In this document: positions 36,361-45,266 of the stretch, piece after piece
How the letters are laid out: the number at the start of each line of letters is the position of its first letter
Numbering within the stretch: the first letter of the stretch is position 1
DNA from: Azospirillum brasilense
Lineage (GTDB): Bacteria > Pseudomonadota > Alphaproteobacteria > Azospirillales > Azospirillaceae
Direction: 5' to 3'
DNA: 64,000 bases
NCBI RefSeq assembly: GCF_007827815.1
Contig: NZ_VITH01000007.1
Span: 62,001-126,000, forward strand
The notes under the pieces: model-generated
The model's input: the letters and a program-made list of their open reading frames with translations, nothing else
Database searches by the model: none
Told to the model about the DNA's origin: nothing
Translations under genes and position numbers: made by a program

Positions 36361-37755
36361 ATGGAAACCCTGTCCGCCCTTCTCTATCTGGTCGCCTCGG
36401 TCTGCTTCATCATGGCGCTGCGCGGCCTGTCCAGCCCGGAGACCTCCCGCCAGGGCAACTTCTTCGGCATGGCCGGCATGACCATCGCCGTGCTGACCAC
36501 GCTGGCCCTGCCCATCGTCCAGTCCTACTGGATGATCGTGCTCGGCATCGCCATCGGCGGCGGCATCGGCTACGTCATCGCCAAGAAGATCGAGATGACC
36601 GCCCTGCCGCAGCTCGTCGCCGCCTTCCACTCGCTGGTCGGTCTGGCCGCGGTGTTCGTGGCGCTGTCGGCCTTCTACTCGCCCGAGGCCTACGGCATCG
36701 GCGTCCCCGGCGCCATCGCCAAGGGTTCGCTGGTCGAGATGGCGCTCGGCACCGCCATCGGCGCCATCACCTTCACCGGCTCGATCGTCGCCTTCGCCAA
36801 GCTGCAGGGCTTGGTCACCGGCAAGCCGCTGGTCTTCCCCTTCCAGCACCACCTCAACGCCGCCCTCGGCGTGCTGACCATCCTCCTCATCGTCTGGCTG
36901 GTGCAGAGCAACTCCGGCGTGGCGATGTGGATCATCGTTCTGGTCGCGCTGGCGCTTGGCTTCCTGCTGATCCTGCCGATCGGCGGCGCCGATATGCCGG
37001 TGGTGATCTCGATGCTGAACAGCTACTCGGGCTGGGCGGCGGCGGGCATCGGCTTCACGCTGCAGAACAACCTGCTGATCGTCACGGGCGCGCTGGTCGG
37101 CTCGTCGGGCGCCATCCTGTCCTACATCATGTGCAAGGGCATGAACCGCTCGATCTTCAACGTCATCCTGGGCGGCTTCGGCGGCGACAGTGGGGCGGCG
37201 TCGGCGGCGGCGGGCGGCGGTGAGCGCGGCACGGTCAAGGCCGGCTCGCCGGAGGACGCGGCCTACATCATGAAGAACGCCCAGTCGGTGATCATCGTCC
37301 CGGGCTACGGCATGGCGGTGGCCCAGGCCCAGCACGCGCTGCGCGAGATGGCCGACCTGCTGAAGAAGGAGGGCGTCGAGGTCAAGTACGCCATCCATCC
37401 GGTGGCGGGGCGCATGCCCGGGCACATGAACGTGCTGCTGGCCGAGGCCAACGTGCCCTACGACGAGGTGTTCGAGCTGGAGGACATCAACCGCGACTTC
37501 GGCACGGCGGACGTGGCCTTCGTGATCGGCGCCAACGACGTGACCAACCCGGCGGCCAAGACCGATCCGCAGTCGCCGATCTACGGCATGCCGATCCTCG
37601 ACGTCGAGAAGGCCAAGACGGTGTTCTTCATCAAGCGCGGCATGGCCGCCGGCTACGCCGGTGTCGAGAACGAGCTGTTCTTCCGCCCCAACACCATGAT
37701 GCTGTTCGGCGACGCCAAGAAGGTCACCGAAGAGGTCGTGAAGTCGATGGAGTAA
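36361..37755 (+). CDS. pntB: NAD(P) transhydrogenase beta subunit
   Basis: A 464-residue subunit with eight or nine membrane helices (1 to about 265) and a C-terminal NADP(H)-binding domain III with VIIVPGYGMAVAQAQHA (about 311-327) and GANDVTNPAAKTDP (about 390-403). The ATG at 36361 is chosen because it follows the pntAB stop by two bases; upstream open frame is antisense-like noise. A strong terminator follows. Confidence 0.97.
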   Translation: METLSALLYLVASVCFIMALRGLSSPETSRQGNFFGMAGMTIAVLTTLALPIVQSYWMIVLGIAIGGGIGYVIAKKIEMTALPQLVAAFHSLVGLAAVFVALSAFYSPEAYGIGVPGAIAKGSLVEMALGTAIGAITFTGSIVAFAKLQGLVTGKPLVFPFQHHLNAALGVLTILLIVWLVQSNSGVAMWIIVLVALALGFLLILPIGGADMPVVISMLNSYSGWAAAGIGFTLQNNLLIVTGALVGSSGAILSYIMCKGMNRSIFNVILGGFGGDSGAASAAAGGGERGTVKAGSPEDAAYIMKNAQSVIIVPGYGMAVAQAQHALREMADLLKKEGVEVKYAIHPVAGRMPGHMNVLLAEANVPYDEVFELEDINRDFGTADVAFVIGANDVTNPAAKTDPQSPIYGMPILDVEKAKTVFFIKRGMAAGYAGVENELFFRPNTMMLFGDAKKVTEEVVKSME

Positions 37756-37785
37756 CCCGCACCCTTACCGGTGTGGCGTAAGATG

Positions 37786-37821
37786 AACCCCCGGGGCCGG
37801 CGCGCCCCGGGGGTTTCTTTT
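37786..37821 (+). terminator. Terminator of the pnt operon
   Basis: AACCCCCGGGG (37786-37796) pairs perfectly with CCCCGGGGGTT (37805-37815), loop of 8 bases, followed by a T-rich run. It is 31 bases after the pntB stop and before the DUF1330 gene. Confidence 0.88.
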
Positions 37822-37851
37822 TGCCATCACAAGAAACGGAGAGAGGACGCC

Positions 37852-38139
37852 ATGCCCGCCTACATCATCGCCGACGTGAACGTGACGAATCCCGCGGCCT
37901 ATGAAAACTACAAGAAGCTGACCCCGAACGCGGTCGCCCAAAATGGCGGGCGCTTCATCGCCCGCGGCGGGCAGGCGGAGGCGCTGGAAGGCGGCTGGCA
38001 GCCCAACCGCGTGGTCATCCTGGAGTTCCCGGATTACGCCGCCGCCAAGGCCTTTTACGACAGCCCCGAATACCGTGAAGCGCGCGAGGCCCGGAAAGAC
38101 GCCGCTGACTTCCGCATGATCGTGGTGGACGGCGCCTGA
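37852..38139 (+). CDS. DUF1330 family protein
   Basis: A 95-residue dimeric alpha-beta barrel protein of family DUF1330 (PAYIIADVNVTNPAAYENYKK and VVILEFPDYAAAKAFYDSPEY are the family blocks). The biochemical role is unknown. AGAGAGGA precedes the ATG. It sits between two terminators, so it is transcribed on its own or by read-through of pnt. Confidence 0.92.
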   Translation: MPAYIIADVNVTNPAAYENYKKLTPNAVAQNGGRFIARGGQAEALEGGWQPNRVVILEFPDYAAAKAFYDSPEYREAREARKDAADFRMIVVDGA

Positions 38140-38152
38140 CGCTCCCCGGAAC

Positions 38153-38189
38153 AAGAAAAAGCCGTGCGAGGCCGCACGGCTTTTTCTTT
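38153..38189. terminator. Bidirectional terminator between DUF1330 and panB genes
   Basis: GCCGTGCG (38161-38168) and CGCACGGC (38173-38180) form an 8-base stem with loop AGGC, extended by A-rich and T-rich arms (AAGAAAAA and TTTTTCTTT). It can serve the plus-strand DUF1330 gene and the convergent panB. Confidence 0.93.
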
Positions 38190-38207
38190 GGGGCAGGGGA
38201 GGGTGCC

Positions 38208-39032
38208 CTATGCCTTCCTGATGCCGAAGCAATGCTCCGGACCGGGGAAGCTGCGGGCCTTCACCTCGGCGGCGTAGGTCGCGGCGGCCTCGCCGATGGC
38301 GGTGCCGAGCTGGGCGTAGCGCTTGACGAACTTGGGCTGGAACTCGCCGAACAGGCCGAACATGTCGTCCGACACCAGGACCTGCCCGTCGCAGGCGGGG
38401 GAGGCGCCGATGCCGATGGTCGGGATGGTCACATCCTCGGTGATCTGGCGGGCCAGCGACTCCATCGTGCCTTCGATGACCAGCGAGAAGGCGCCGGCCT
38501 CGGCGATGGCGCGGGCGTCGGCGCGGATGCGCTCCGCCGCTTCCGGATCGCGGCCCACCGCCTTGTAGCCGCCGAGCGCGTTGACCGACTGCGGCAGCAG
38601 CCCGACATGGCCCATCACCGGCACGCCGCGGGTGGTCAGGTAGGCCACCGTCTCGGCCATCTCCAGCCCGCCTTCCACCTTCACCGCCTGGGCACCGCTC
38701 TCCGCCATGACGCGGGCGGCGTTGCGGAAGGCCACCTGGGGGCTCTCCTGATAGCTGCCGAAGGGCAGGTCCACCACCACGCAGGCGTGGCGCGAGCCGC
38801 GTACCACGGCGGCGCCGTGGGCGATCATCATGTCGAGCGTGACGGGCAGCGTGCTGTCGAAGCCGTAAATCACCATGCCCAGCGAGTCGCCGACCAGCAG
38901 CAGGTCGACATGCGGGTCCAGCAGCCGGGCGACCGGGGTCGTGTAGGCGGTCAGGCAGACGATCGGCTCTCCGCCCTTGCGCGCGCGCAGCGCCGGCACG
39001 GAGACGCGCGGAGTGTCCTTGGATGCGCTCAT
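38208..39032 (-). CDS. panB: 3-methyl-2-oxobutanoate hydroxymethyltransferase
   Basis: A 274-residue TIM-barrel enzyme that adds a hydroxymethyl group from 5,10-methylene-THF to ketoisovalerate, the first step of pantothenate (CoA) synthesis. Seen: [19 protein letters not shown], the metal and substrate site [19 protein letters not shown] and [11 protein letters not shown]. Its substrate is made by the branched-chain pathway whose ilv genes are near the right end of the window. panC is not adjacent. Confidence 0.96.
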   Translation of the reverse strand: MSASKDTPRVSVPALRARKGGEPIVCLTAYTTPVARLLDPHVDLLLVGDSLGMVIYGFDSTLPVTLDMMIAHGAAVVRGSRHACVVVDLPFGSYQESPQVAFRNAARVMAESGAQAVKVEGGLEMAETVAYLTTRGVPVMGHVGLLPQSVNALGGYKAVGRDPEAAERIRADARAIAEAGAFSLVIEGTMESLARQITEDVTIPTIGIGASPACDGQVLVSDDMFGLFGEFQPKFVKRYAQLGTAIGEAAATYAAEVKARSFPGPEHCFGIRKA

Positions 39033-39154
39033 TGGCGACCCTCCCCATTCTTTTCTTGGCAGGCTTTATTCGGTGCGGCGAAGCGGACCGCAGATGCACC
39101 AAAACCGCCCACGCGCAGACGCGGGGCGGCAGGTGCAAGACACAAGAGGGGCAA

Positions 39155-39220
39155 GCGCGCGAACGCGCATGGATGCCCGGCGCGCCGAAGCGCGCCTGTC
39201 AATCCGGCGCGAAACGCGCC
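39155..39220 (-). other. Three tandem short hairpins downstream of rpsU
   Basis: On the plus strand: GGCGCG-AAA-CGCGCC (39206-39220), GGCGCGC-CGAA-GCGCGCC (39179-39196) and GCGCG-CGAA-CGCGC (39155-39168). On the rpsU transcript the latter two carry UUCG loops. There is no U-run, so they may protect or end the rpsU mRNA. Confidence 0.6.
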
Positions 39221-39226
39221 TGAGGA

Positions 39227-39430
39227 TTAATAGCCCTCGCGCTCCATACGCTTGCGGAGCAGCTTGCGGGTGCGACGCACCGCCTCAGCCTTCTCACGCG
39301 CGCGCTTCTCCGAGGGCTTCTCGTAGTTCCGGCGCAGCTTCATTTCCCGGAAAATGCCCTCGCGCTGCATCTTCTTCTTCAGCGCGCGGAGGGCCTGATC
39401 GACGTTGTTGTCTCGGACCAGAACTTGCAC
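39227..39430 (-). CDS. rpsU: 30S ribosomal protein S21
   Basis: A 67-residue basic protein of the small ribosomal subunit that helps mRNA recognition. It matches S21 end to end ([20 protein letters not shown], then REMKLRR and [10 protein letters not shown]). The GTG at 39430 is preferred because alphaproteobacterial S21 begins at this residue and AAAGGTG lies about ten bases before it; a GTG four codons upstream is also possible. It is transcribed as a single gene. Confidence 0.96.
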   Translation of the reverse strand: MQVLVRDNNVDQALRALKKKMQREGIFREMKLRRNYEKPSEKRAREKAEAVRRTRKLLRKRMEREGY

Positions 39431-39646
39431 GTTAACCGTCACCTTTATCAAGTGAGCCGAGTTGCCATGAAGCAACAAACAGGCATGCGACAGGCATGCG
39501 CTTTCGGGCGCACCCCTTGTGTGGACCTTTATGTAGCACGGACGGGGCCGCCTGTGAAGCGGAGTCTTCCAACCCTGCGTGTTCCGCTGCGACAATGCGT
39601 GGGCAAAACGGTTGCCCGGCGGCCCGTGGCGCCCAGATAATAGGGC

Positions 39647-40189
39647 ATGGCCCTGTTGAAGATCGCCCGCATGGGGCACCCGGTGCTGCGCAAGGTCGCG
39701 GACCCGGTGCCCGACCCGACGGCCCCGGAGATCCGGCGGCTGGCTTCCGACATGATCGACACCATGCTGGACGCGCCCGGAGTCGGGCTGGCGGCCCCGC
39801 AAGTGCACGAATCGCTGCGCATGATCGTGTTCCGCGTTCCCGCCATGCGTTCCGGCGGCGAGCCGGTGGAGCCGACCGTCCTCATCAACCCGGTGATCGA
39901 GCCGCTGGACGATGGGATGGAGCACGGGATGGAGGGCTGCCTGTCGATTCCCGAGCTGCGCGGCGTCGTTCCACGATTCGCGCGCATCCGCTACCGCGGC
40001 GTCGGGCTGGACGGCGAACCGATCGAGCGCGAAGCGGAGGGATTCCACGCCCGGGTCATCCAGCACGAGTGCGATCACCTGGACGGCGTGCTTTACATCG
40101 ACCGGATGACCGATCTGCGCTATCTGGCCTTCACCGACGAGGCGCATCACGTGACCGAGGCGCTGGAACAGCAGGAGGGGAGAGACTGA
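39647..40189 (+). CDS. def: Peptide deformylase
   Basis: A 180-residue metalloenzyme that removes the N-formyl group from new proteins. The three motifs are complete: GVGLAAPQ (45-52), EGCLS (96-100, Cys98) and QHECDHLDG (139-147; His140, Glu141, His144). It is followed after one base by the COQ9-family gene, so the two are probably co-transcribed. No fmt gene is adjacent here, unlike many bacteria. Confidence 0.97.
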   Translation: MALLKIARMGHPVLRKVADPVPDPTAPEIRRLASDMIDTMLDAPGVGLAAPQVHESLRMIVFRVPAMRSGGEPVEPTVLINPVIEPLDDGMEHGMEGCLSIPELRGVVPRFARIRYRGVGLDGEPIEREAEGFHARVIQHECDHLDGVLYIDRMTDLRYLAFTDEAHHVTEALEQQEGRD

Positions 40190-40190
40190 C

Positions 40191-40898
40191 ATGGACGCTG
40201 CGCTGGATATGGACGCGGTGCGGGACGACATCCTGCTCTCCACCCTTCCCAACATCGTGTTCGACGGCTGGAGCCAGCAGGCGCTGCGCGACGGCGCGCA
40301 GATGGCCGGCTACGACACGGCGACCATGCACCGCGCCTTTCCCGGGGGCGTGCCGGAACTGGTCGAGCATTTCGGCGCCTGGACCGACCGCCGCATGCTG
40401 GCGGAGCTGGACAAGCATCCGCTCGATGAGATGAAGGTGCGCGAGAAGATCGCGCTCGCCATCCGCACGCATTTCGAGGTGCTTGAGCCGCACATGGAGG
40501 CCAAGCGCCGGCTGCTCGCCTACCTCGCCATGCCGCAGAACATCGCCATGGGGCTGAGCATGCTCTACCGCACGGTGGACGCCATGTGGTTCGCGGCGGG
40601 CGACACGGCCACCGATTTCAACCACTACACCAAGCGGGCGACGCTGGCCGCGGTGCTCAGCTCCGCCACCTTCTACTGGCTGGACGACCAGTCGGAGGGC
40701 CATGCCGAGACCTGGGCCTTCGTGGATCGCCGGCTCGGCGACGTGATGAGCATGGGCAAGGCGATGTCCGCCATGGGCCGCGCCGGGCGCCTGCTCAGCC
40801 ATCTGCCGAGTCCGGCGCGCTTCGCCCGTCAGGTGCGCCAGCGCGCTGGCAACACGCCGGTGGACACCGCCTCCGCCCATATGGCGGAGAACATCTGA
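40191..40898 (+). CDS. COQ9 family protein
   Basis: A 235-residue helical protein of the COQ9/TetR-like family, which in mitochondria binds lipids and helps COQ7 hydroxylate ubiquinone precursors. Seen: an N-terminal HTH-like part ([31 protein letters not shown]) and the C-terminal block [27 protein letters not shown] split over about 130-160. It starts one base after def. A role in ubiquinone synthesis is inferred from the family. Confidence 0.93.
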   Translation: MDAALDMDAVRDDILLSTLPNIVFDGWSQQALRDGAQMAGYDTATMHRAFPGGVPELVEHFGAWTDRRMLAELDKHPLDEMKVREKIALAIRTHFEVLEPHMEAKRRLLAYLAMPQNIAMGLSMLYRTVDAMWFAAGDTATDFNHYTKRATLAAVLSSATFYWLDDQSEGHAETWAFVDRRLGDVMSMGKAMSAMGRAGRLLSHLPSPARFARQVRQRAGNTPVDTASAHMAENI

Positions 40899-40902
40899 CG
40901 CC

Positions 40903-41265
40903 TCAAACTTTCGCTTTCCTGCGGGACGGTTTCTTGACGGCGGCGGTGCGGATCGCCGCCGCCAAGGCCGGACGGGCCCAGAGCAGAAGCTCGTCCGGGT
41001 CATCCAGCGCCGAGTCGGGCGGGGGGAAGTAGGGCAGGACCGTCGGCTTGTCGTCGAAGGGCTTGAAGGGGCGCAGGCCCAGCGCCTCGTACTCTGCGCG
41101 GTTGCCGTCGTCGGTCTTGAAATACAGGACGTTGCGGGCGACCAGAGCGAAGACGACGCCGTCGCAATAGACCGCGTAACCGCCGAACATGCGGCGGGCG
41201 GTGATGGCTCCCAACGGTGTCAGCGACTCGCACAGGAAACGGACGAGTTCGCTGACCGTGGCCAT
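40903..41265 (-). CDS. TfoX N-terminal domain protein
   Basis: A 120-residue protein with the TfoX/Sxy N-terminal domain (ITARRMFGGYAVYCDGVVFALV and LYFKTDD). It has no C-terminal TfoX domain. In gamma-proteobacteria the full protein activates competence genes; the role of the short alphaproteobacterial form is not known. It follows sspB by 24 bases on the same strand, so it may be part of the ssrA-sspB transcription unit. The tail is Lys/Arg rich. Confidence 0.9.
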   Translation of the reverse strand: MATVSELVRFLCESLTPLGAITARRMFGGYAVYCDGVVFALVARNVLYFKTDDGNRAEYEALGLRPFKPFDDKPTVLPYFPPPDSALDDPDELLLWARPALAAAIRTAAVKKPSRRKAKV

Positions 41266-41289
41266 GGTGGGGAGCCTGTTGGTAAAAGC

Positions 41290-41859
41290 CTATTTTTTGC
41301 GGAAGGCGTCGAGCGCCACGACCTCACCGCGCTTCGGCTCCTCGCCGGAACGGTCGGAGTCGGGCTTGCCGGATTCGGCCTTGCCGATATCCGACTTGGC
41401 GAGCTTCGCGATGGACGGCTTCGCCCCATCCTTGCCGTCCGCAGCCTTCTTCTCCGACGCCTCACGCGCGGGAATGGTGGCGATCTCCGCCGATTCGGCG
41501 GGCTCCACCGGCTGGAACTGGAGGGCGAAATTCTCCGACGGGTCGGCGAAGGTGGTGATGGCAGCGTAGGGAATCACCAGCCGCTCATGCACGTTGTTGA
41601 AGCTCAGCGTCACCTCGAAATGATCGTCCAGCGCCTCCAGCCCGTAGAACTGGTACTGGATGACGATGGTCATCTCGTTGGGATACTGGGACGACAGATA
41701 TTCGGGGATGTCGACGCCCGGGTAACCCGTCCGGAAGGTCAGGTAGAAGTGATGATCGCCGGGGAGCCCGCGGTCCGTCACCTGGCGGAGCGCGTCACGG
41801 ACGACACCGCGCAGGGCGGCCTCGACCATGCGGTCATAACGCAACTGCTCTCTCGGCAT
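41290..41859 (-). CDS. sspB: SspB-like ClpXP adaptor protein
   Basis: A 189-residue protein of the alphaproteobacterial SspB family (DUF/SspB domain about 10-125: HFYLTFRTGYPGVDIP, YQFYGLEALDDHFEVTLSF and ERLVIPYAAITTFADPS). SspB binds the tag added by tmRNA and hands tagged proteins to ClpXP. A disordered Lys/Ser/Glu linker (about 130-180) leads to a C-terminal basic piece (VVALDAFRKK) that fits the ClpX-binding motif. It lies directly downstream of the ssrA gene on the same strand. Confidence 0.93.
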   Translation of the reverse strand: MPREQLRYDRMVEAALRGVVRDALRQVTDRGLPGDHHFYLTFRTGYPGVDIPEYLSSQYPNEMTIVIQYQFYGLEALDDHFEVTLSFNNVHERLVIPYAAITTFADPSENFALQFQPVEPAESAEIATIPAREASEKKAADGKDGAKPSIAKLAKSDIGKAESGKPDSDRSGEEPKRGEVVALDAFRKK

Positions 41860-41893
41860 TCTTGGGCGGGTCCTTAACGCCAGACGGGTAAGT

Positions 41894-42234
41894 GTGGGCC
41901 TTCTGTTGCTAGGCGGCCCACGGCCCCACCCTCAGGTGCTACCCATCGGGGATTGATTTCGGTCAGTTACCGCTGTTAGGCGGCAACGGCGACCGGAGCA
42001 ACGTTGTCGTTGGCAACTATTGCAATGGCCCGATAACGGCGGAACCATGCCGGGCGAAGACCATGCCTTTACCACGCGTGTCGATCCTATTTCGCCCCCA
42101 ACGAACCCGCTCCCTACGGCAACGCCCGAGAGACCGGTGGTTTGTTTGGTGGAGGCGCCGGGTACCGCCCCCGGGTCCACAACGCTTATTCCGCAAGGCG
42201 TTTATCGCCATAGTCGGCTGCTGCCGACGGACCC
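41894..42234 (-). ncRNA. ssrA: Two-piece (circularly permuted) tmRNA
   Basis: Transcribed leftward. The acceptor piece (about 42234-42147) comes first, with hairpins GTCGGC-AGCA-GCCGAC and AACGC...GCGTT, a T-stem CCGGG/CCCGG and the 3' end CGCCTCC-A-CCA. A 47-base spacer (42146-42100) is removed, and the coding piece starts with GGGGGCG at 42099. The two ends pair in a 7-base acceptor stem containing G3-U70, the alanine identity pair. The tag frame 42014-41976 reads ANDNVAPVAVAA then TAA. The coding piece ends near 41894 after a GTGGGCC/GGCCCAC helix. End points are approximate. Confidence 0.93.
41976..42014 (-). other. tmRNA tag reading frame
   Basis: The resume codon GCC is followed by codons giving ANDNVAPVAVAA and TAA. 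The ANDN start fits SspB binding and the final VAA fits the ClpX/ClpA degron known from alphaproteobacterial tags. Confidence 0.93.
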
Positions 42235-42263
42235 AATATAGGCCCTTCGTCCGGATATGGAAA
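42235..42263 (-). promoter_or_regulatory. Putative ssrA promoter
   Basis: On the minus strand a TATATT -10 (42240-42235) is preceded at 17 bases by TTTCCA (42263-42258), 4 of 6 matches to the -35 consensus. Transcription would begin near 42228, at the start of the acceptor-piece helices. Confidence 0.55.
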
Positions 42264-42363
42264 GGGGGTGCGGCGGATTCTGACCAGAGGCCGCCGCGAA
42301 GGGGGTGACTGGCCGGGTCCGGGGACGTAGAGTGCCGCCCGAATTTCAGTCCCCGGAGTACCC

Positions 42364-43302
42364 ATGCCGATCACGCCCGAGCAGCGCGCCGAGATCGACC
42401 GCCTGCGCGCCGTCACCGCCACCACCCGCCGCGCCACCGTTCCGGCCCTGGAGGAGATCCTCTACGAGCCGCTGGAGGTCCTGGACCACGGCTTCGTGCG
42501 CGTCGTCGACTACATGGGCGACGATTCGGCCGTCGTCCAGGCGGCGCGCGTGTCCTACGGCAAGGGCACCAAGAAGGTCACCGAGGACGCCGGTCTCATC
42601 AAGTATCTGATGCGCCACCGCCACTCGACCCCGTTCGAGATGTGCGAAATCAAGTTCCACGTCAAGCTGCCGATCTTCGTCGCCCGCCAGTGGATTCGCC
42701 ACCGCACGGCGAACGTCAACGAATACTCCGCGCGCTACTCCATCCTCGATCGCGAGTTCTACATCCCGACGCCCGAGAACCTGGGCGCCCAGGCCGTCGT
42801 CAACCGGCAGGGCCGCGGCGACGTCCTCCAGGGCGACGAGGCGGCGTCGGTGATGAAGCTGCTGCGCGACGATTCGGAGGCGGTCTACGCCCACTACGAG
42901 GAGATGCTGAACCAGCGCGAGGACGGCACCACCATCGCGGAGGGCCGCCAGGGTCTGGCGCGCGAACTGGCGCGCATGAACCTGACGCTGAACTACTACA
43001 CCCAGTGGTATTGGAAGGTTGATCTCCACAACCTCCTGCATTTCCTCAGCCTGCGCGCCGACCCGCACGCCCAGTACGAGATCCGCGTCTACGCGGAGGC
43101 CATGCTGGACGTGGTCAAGCGCTGGGTCCCCGCCGTGTTCGACGCCTTCAGCGAGTACCGGCTGGGCGGCACCCACATGTCGAAGACCGGGCTGGAGGTC
43201 GTGAAGCGCCTGCTCTCCGGCGAGGCCGTGACCCAGGAGGCCAGCGGCCTGTCCAAGCGCGAGTGGCGGGAGCTGATGGACCAGCTCGGCCGCGCCGAGT
43301 AA
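42364..43302 (+). CDS. thyX: FAD-dependent thymidylate synthase
   Basis: A 312-residue flavin-dependent enzyme that methylates dUMP to dTMP with methylene-THF and NADPH. The ThyX motif is seen as [15 protein letters not shown] (112-126), a common alphaproteobacterial variant with Asn for the first Ser of RHRxxSxNxxSxR. The region around 65-95 ([13 protein letters not shown]) also matches. It diverges from ssrA; no thyA is in the window. Confidence 0.97.
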   Translation: MPITPEQRAEIDRLRAVTATTRRATVPALEEILYEPLEVLDHGFVRVVDYMGDDSAVVQAARVSYGKGTKKVTEDAGLIKYLMRHRHSTPFEMCEIKFHVKLPIFVARQWIRHRTANVNEYSARYSILDREFYIPTPENLGAQAVVNRQGRGDVLQGDEAASVMKLLRDDSEAVYAHYEEMLNQREDGTTIAEGRQGLARELARMNLTLNYYTQWYWKVDLHNLLHFLSLRADPHAQYEIRVYAEAMLDVVKRWVPAVFDAFSEYRLGGTHMSKTGLEVVKRLLSGEAVTQEASGLSKREWRELMDQLGRAE

Positions 43303-43334
43303 CGCCCGCTCCAACCCTGCAAGGACCAACCGTC

Positions 43335-45245
43335 ATGACGCCGCCCAAGATGACGCCGCACGAGGCCGATGGACTTCACCGCCAGGGCCTCGTCGCGGCG
43401 CAGGCCGGGCGGTTCGACGAGGCCTTGGAGCTGATCGGGCGGGCCATCGCGGCCTATCCCTCGGTCCCCGTCTGGTGGGCCAATTACGGGCTGGTGATGG
43501 AAAGCCTGGGCGACGTCGCCGGGGCGGCCAACGCCTACGCCGGGGCGTTGAACCTCGATCCGTCGCTGGAGATGGCGATGGACGGGCTGCTCACCATGGC
43601 GGAGGCAGTGCGCCAGGCCAGCGATTCGGCGCGCGCGGAGGCCTTCTTCCGCCGCGCCATCGCGCTGAACCCGAAAACGCTGGCGGCCGTCGCCAATCTG
43701 GGCGTGCTGCTGCGCGCCCAGGCGCGGCGGGCGGAGGCGGTGACACTCTATGAGAGGGCCGGGCGGCTCGACCCGGCCAACTGGGCGCACCCCTACAACC
43801 TCGGCAACGCGCTGGCCGAGATGAACCGGCTGGGCGAGGCCGACGACGCTTATGGGGCGGCGCTCGCCCTGGCGCCGGGCCGGGCGGAGGTGCGGGCGAA
43901 CCGCGCCACCCGTGTGCTCGCCATGCAGGGGCGGACGGACGAGGCCCTGGCGGAGATCGAGGCCGTGGTGGCACAGCATGGCACCGTCGATTCGCTGCAC
44001 GCCTCGCGCCTCTATCTGATGCAGTTCGTGCCGGGGCTGACCATGCCGGCCATTGCCCAGGCCCACGCGGACTGGGGCGCCCGCTACCCCGACCGCCCGG
44101 CGCCCGCCGTGGCCGCTCCGGCGCCGAGGATGCGCATCGGCTATGTTTCGCCGGACTTCCGCGCGCATCCCGTGGGATTCTTCCTGGAGCCGGTGCTGGC
44201 GAACCACGACCGCTCGGCCTTCGAGGTCGTGTGCTACGCCAACACCGCCAACCCGGACTGGAAGACGGAGCGGCTGATGGCCCAGGCCGACCACTGGGTC
44301 TGGACCACCGGCCTGGACGACGCGGCCCTGGCCCAGCGCATCCAGGCGGACGGCATCCACATCCTGGTCGATCTGGCGGGCCACACCTTCGGCAACCGCC
44401 TGCCGGTCTTCGCGCGGCGCGCGGCGCCGGTGCAGGCGACCTGGGCGGGCTATGTCGGCACCACCGGCCTGCCGGCCATGGACTATCTGATTTCCGATTC
44501 GCGGCAGAGCCCGCCGGGATCGGACGGCTGGTGCATCGAGGGCGTCGTGCGCATGCCCGACGCCTACGTGCCCTGGGCGCCGCCCGAGGACGCGCCGGCC
44601 GTGGCTCCGCTGCCGCTGGCGGCGCGCGGTCACGTCACCTTTGGGTCCTTCAACGCGCTGCCCAAGCTGAACGCCGAGGTCGCGGCGCTGTGGGCGCGCG
44701 TGCTGGGCGCCGTCCCCGGTTCCCGCCTGCTACTGCGCACGCCGGGGCTGGACGACGCCGGCACCGCGGCCCGCACGCTGGCCCTGTTCGAACGGGCCGG
44801 GCTGAACCCGGCGCGGGTCGATCTGCGGGGTGGGGCGCCGCATCGGGAGTTCCTGGCCGGTTACGGCGAGGTCGATGTGGCGCTCGACCCCTTCCCCTAT
44901 TCCGGCGGTCTGACGACCCTGGAGGCGCTGTGGATGGGCGTGCCGGTGGTGACGCTGGGCGGCGACCGCTTCTGCGCCCGCCATTCGGTGACGCACCTCG
45001 CCTCGGCGGGGTTGTCCGATCTGGTGGCCGACGGGCCGGACGGCTACGTCACCAAGGCGGCGGCGCTGGTGGCCGACCCAGCGGGGCTGACGGCCCTGCG
45101 CGGCGGGCTGCGGGACCGGCTGGCGGCGTCCCCGGCGCTGAACGGCGTGCGCTTCACCCGCGCGCTGGAAGCCGCCTACGGCGTGATGTGGCAGCGCTTC
45201 CAGGGCGGACAGGGGCGGGCGAGCTTCGCCCTCAGTTTCGACTGA
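43335..45245 (+). CDS. TPR protein with GT41 (OGT/SPINDLY-like) glycosyltransferase domain
   Basis: A 636-residue protein. Residues 1 to about 240 are tetratricopeptide repeats; the C-terminal part from about 265 is a GT41 catalytic region (MRIGYVSPDFRAHPVGFFLEP, ILVDLAGHTFGNRLPVFARR, APVQATWAGYVGTTGLPAMDY, VTFGSFNALPKLNAEVAALW, DPFPYSGGLTTLEALWMGVPVV). Such enzymes transfer a sugar (often GlcNAc) to proteins; in bacteria some modify flagellins. AAGGA precedes the ATG at 43335. It follows thyX by 32 bases but is probably functionally unrelated. Confidence 0.92.
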   Translation: MTPPKMTPHEADGLHRQGLVAAQAGRFDEALELIGRAIAAYPSVPVWWANYGLVMESLGDVAGAANAYAGALNLDPSLEMAMDGLLTMAEAVRQASDSARAEAFFRRAIALNPKTLAAVANLGVLLRAQARRAEAVTLYERAGRLDPANWAHPYNLGNALAEMNRLGEADDAYGAALALAPGRAEVRANRATRVLAMQGRTDEALAEIEAVVAQHGTVDSLHASRLYLMQFVPGLTMPAIAQAHADWGARYPDRPAPAVAAPAPRMRIGYVSPDFRAHPVGFFLEPVLANHDRSAFEVVCYANTANPDWKTERLMAQADHWVWTTGLDDAALAQRIQADGIHILVDLAGHTFGNRLPVFARRAAPVQATWAGYVGTTGLPAMDYLISDSRQSPPGSDGWCIEGVVRMPDAYVPWAPPEDAPAVAPLPLAARGHVTFGSFNALPKLNAEVAALWARVLGAVPGSRLLLRTPGLDDAGTAARTLALFERAGLNPARVDLRGGAPHREFLAGYGEVDVALDPFPYSGGLTTLEALWMGVPVVTLGGDRFCARHSVTHLASAGLSDLVADGPDGYVTKAAALVADPAGLTALRGGLRDRLAASPALNGVRFTRALEAAYGVMWQRFQGGQGRASFALSFD

Positions 45246-45266
45246 GCCAGCTTCGATTAAAGGAGA

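Noticed and set aside
39431..39646. Possible tRNA between rpsU and def
   Set aside because: No cloverleaf or CCA-bearing acceptor stem could be drawn.
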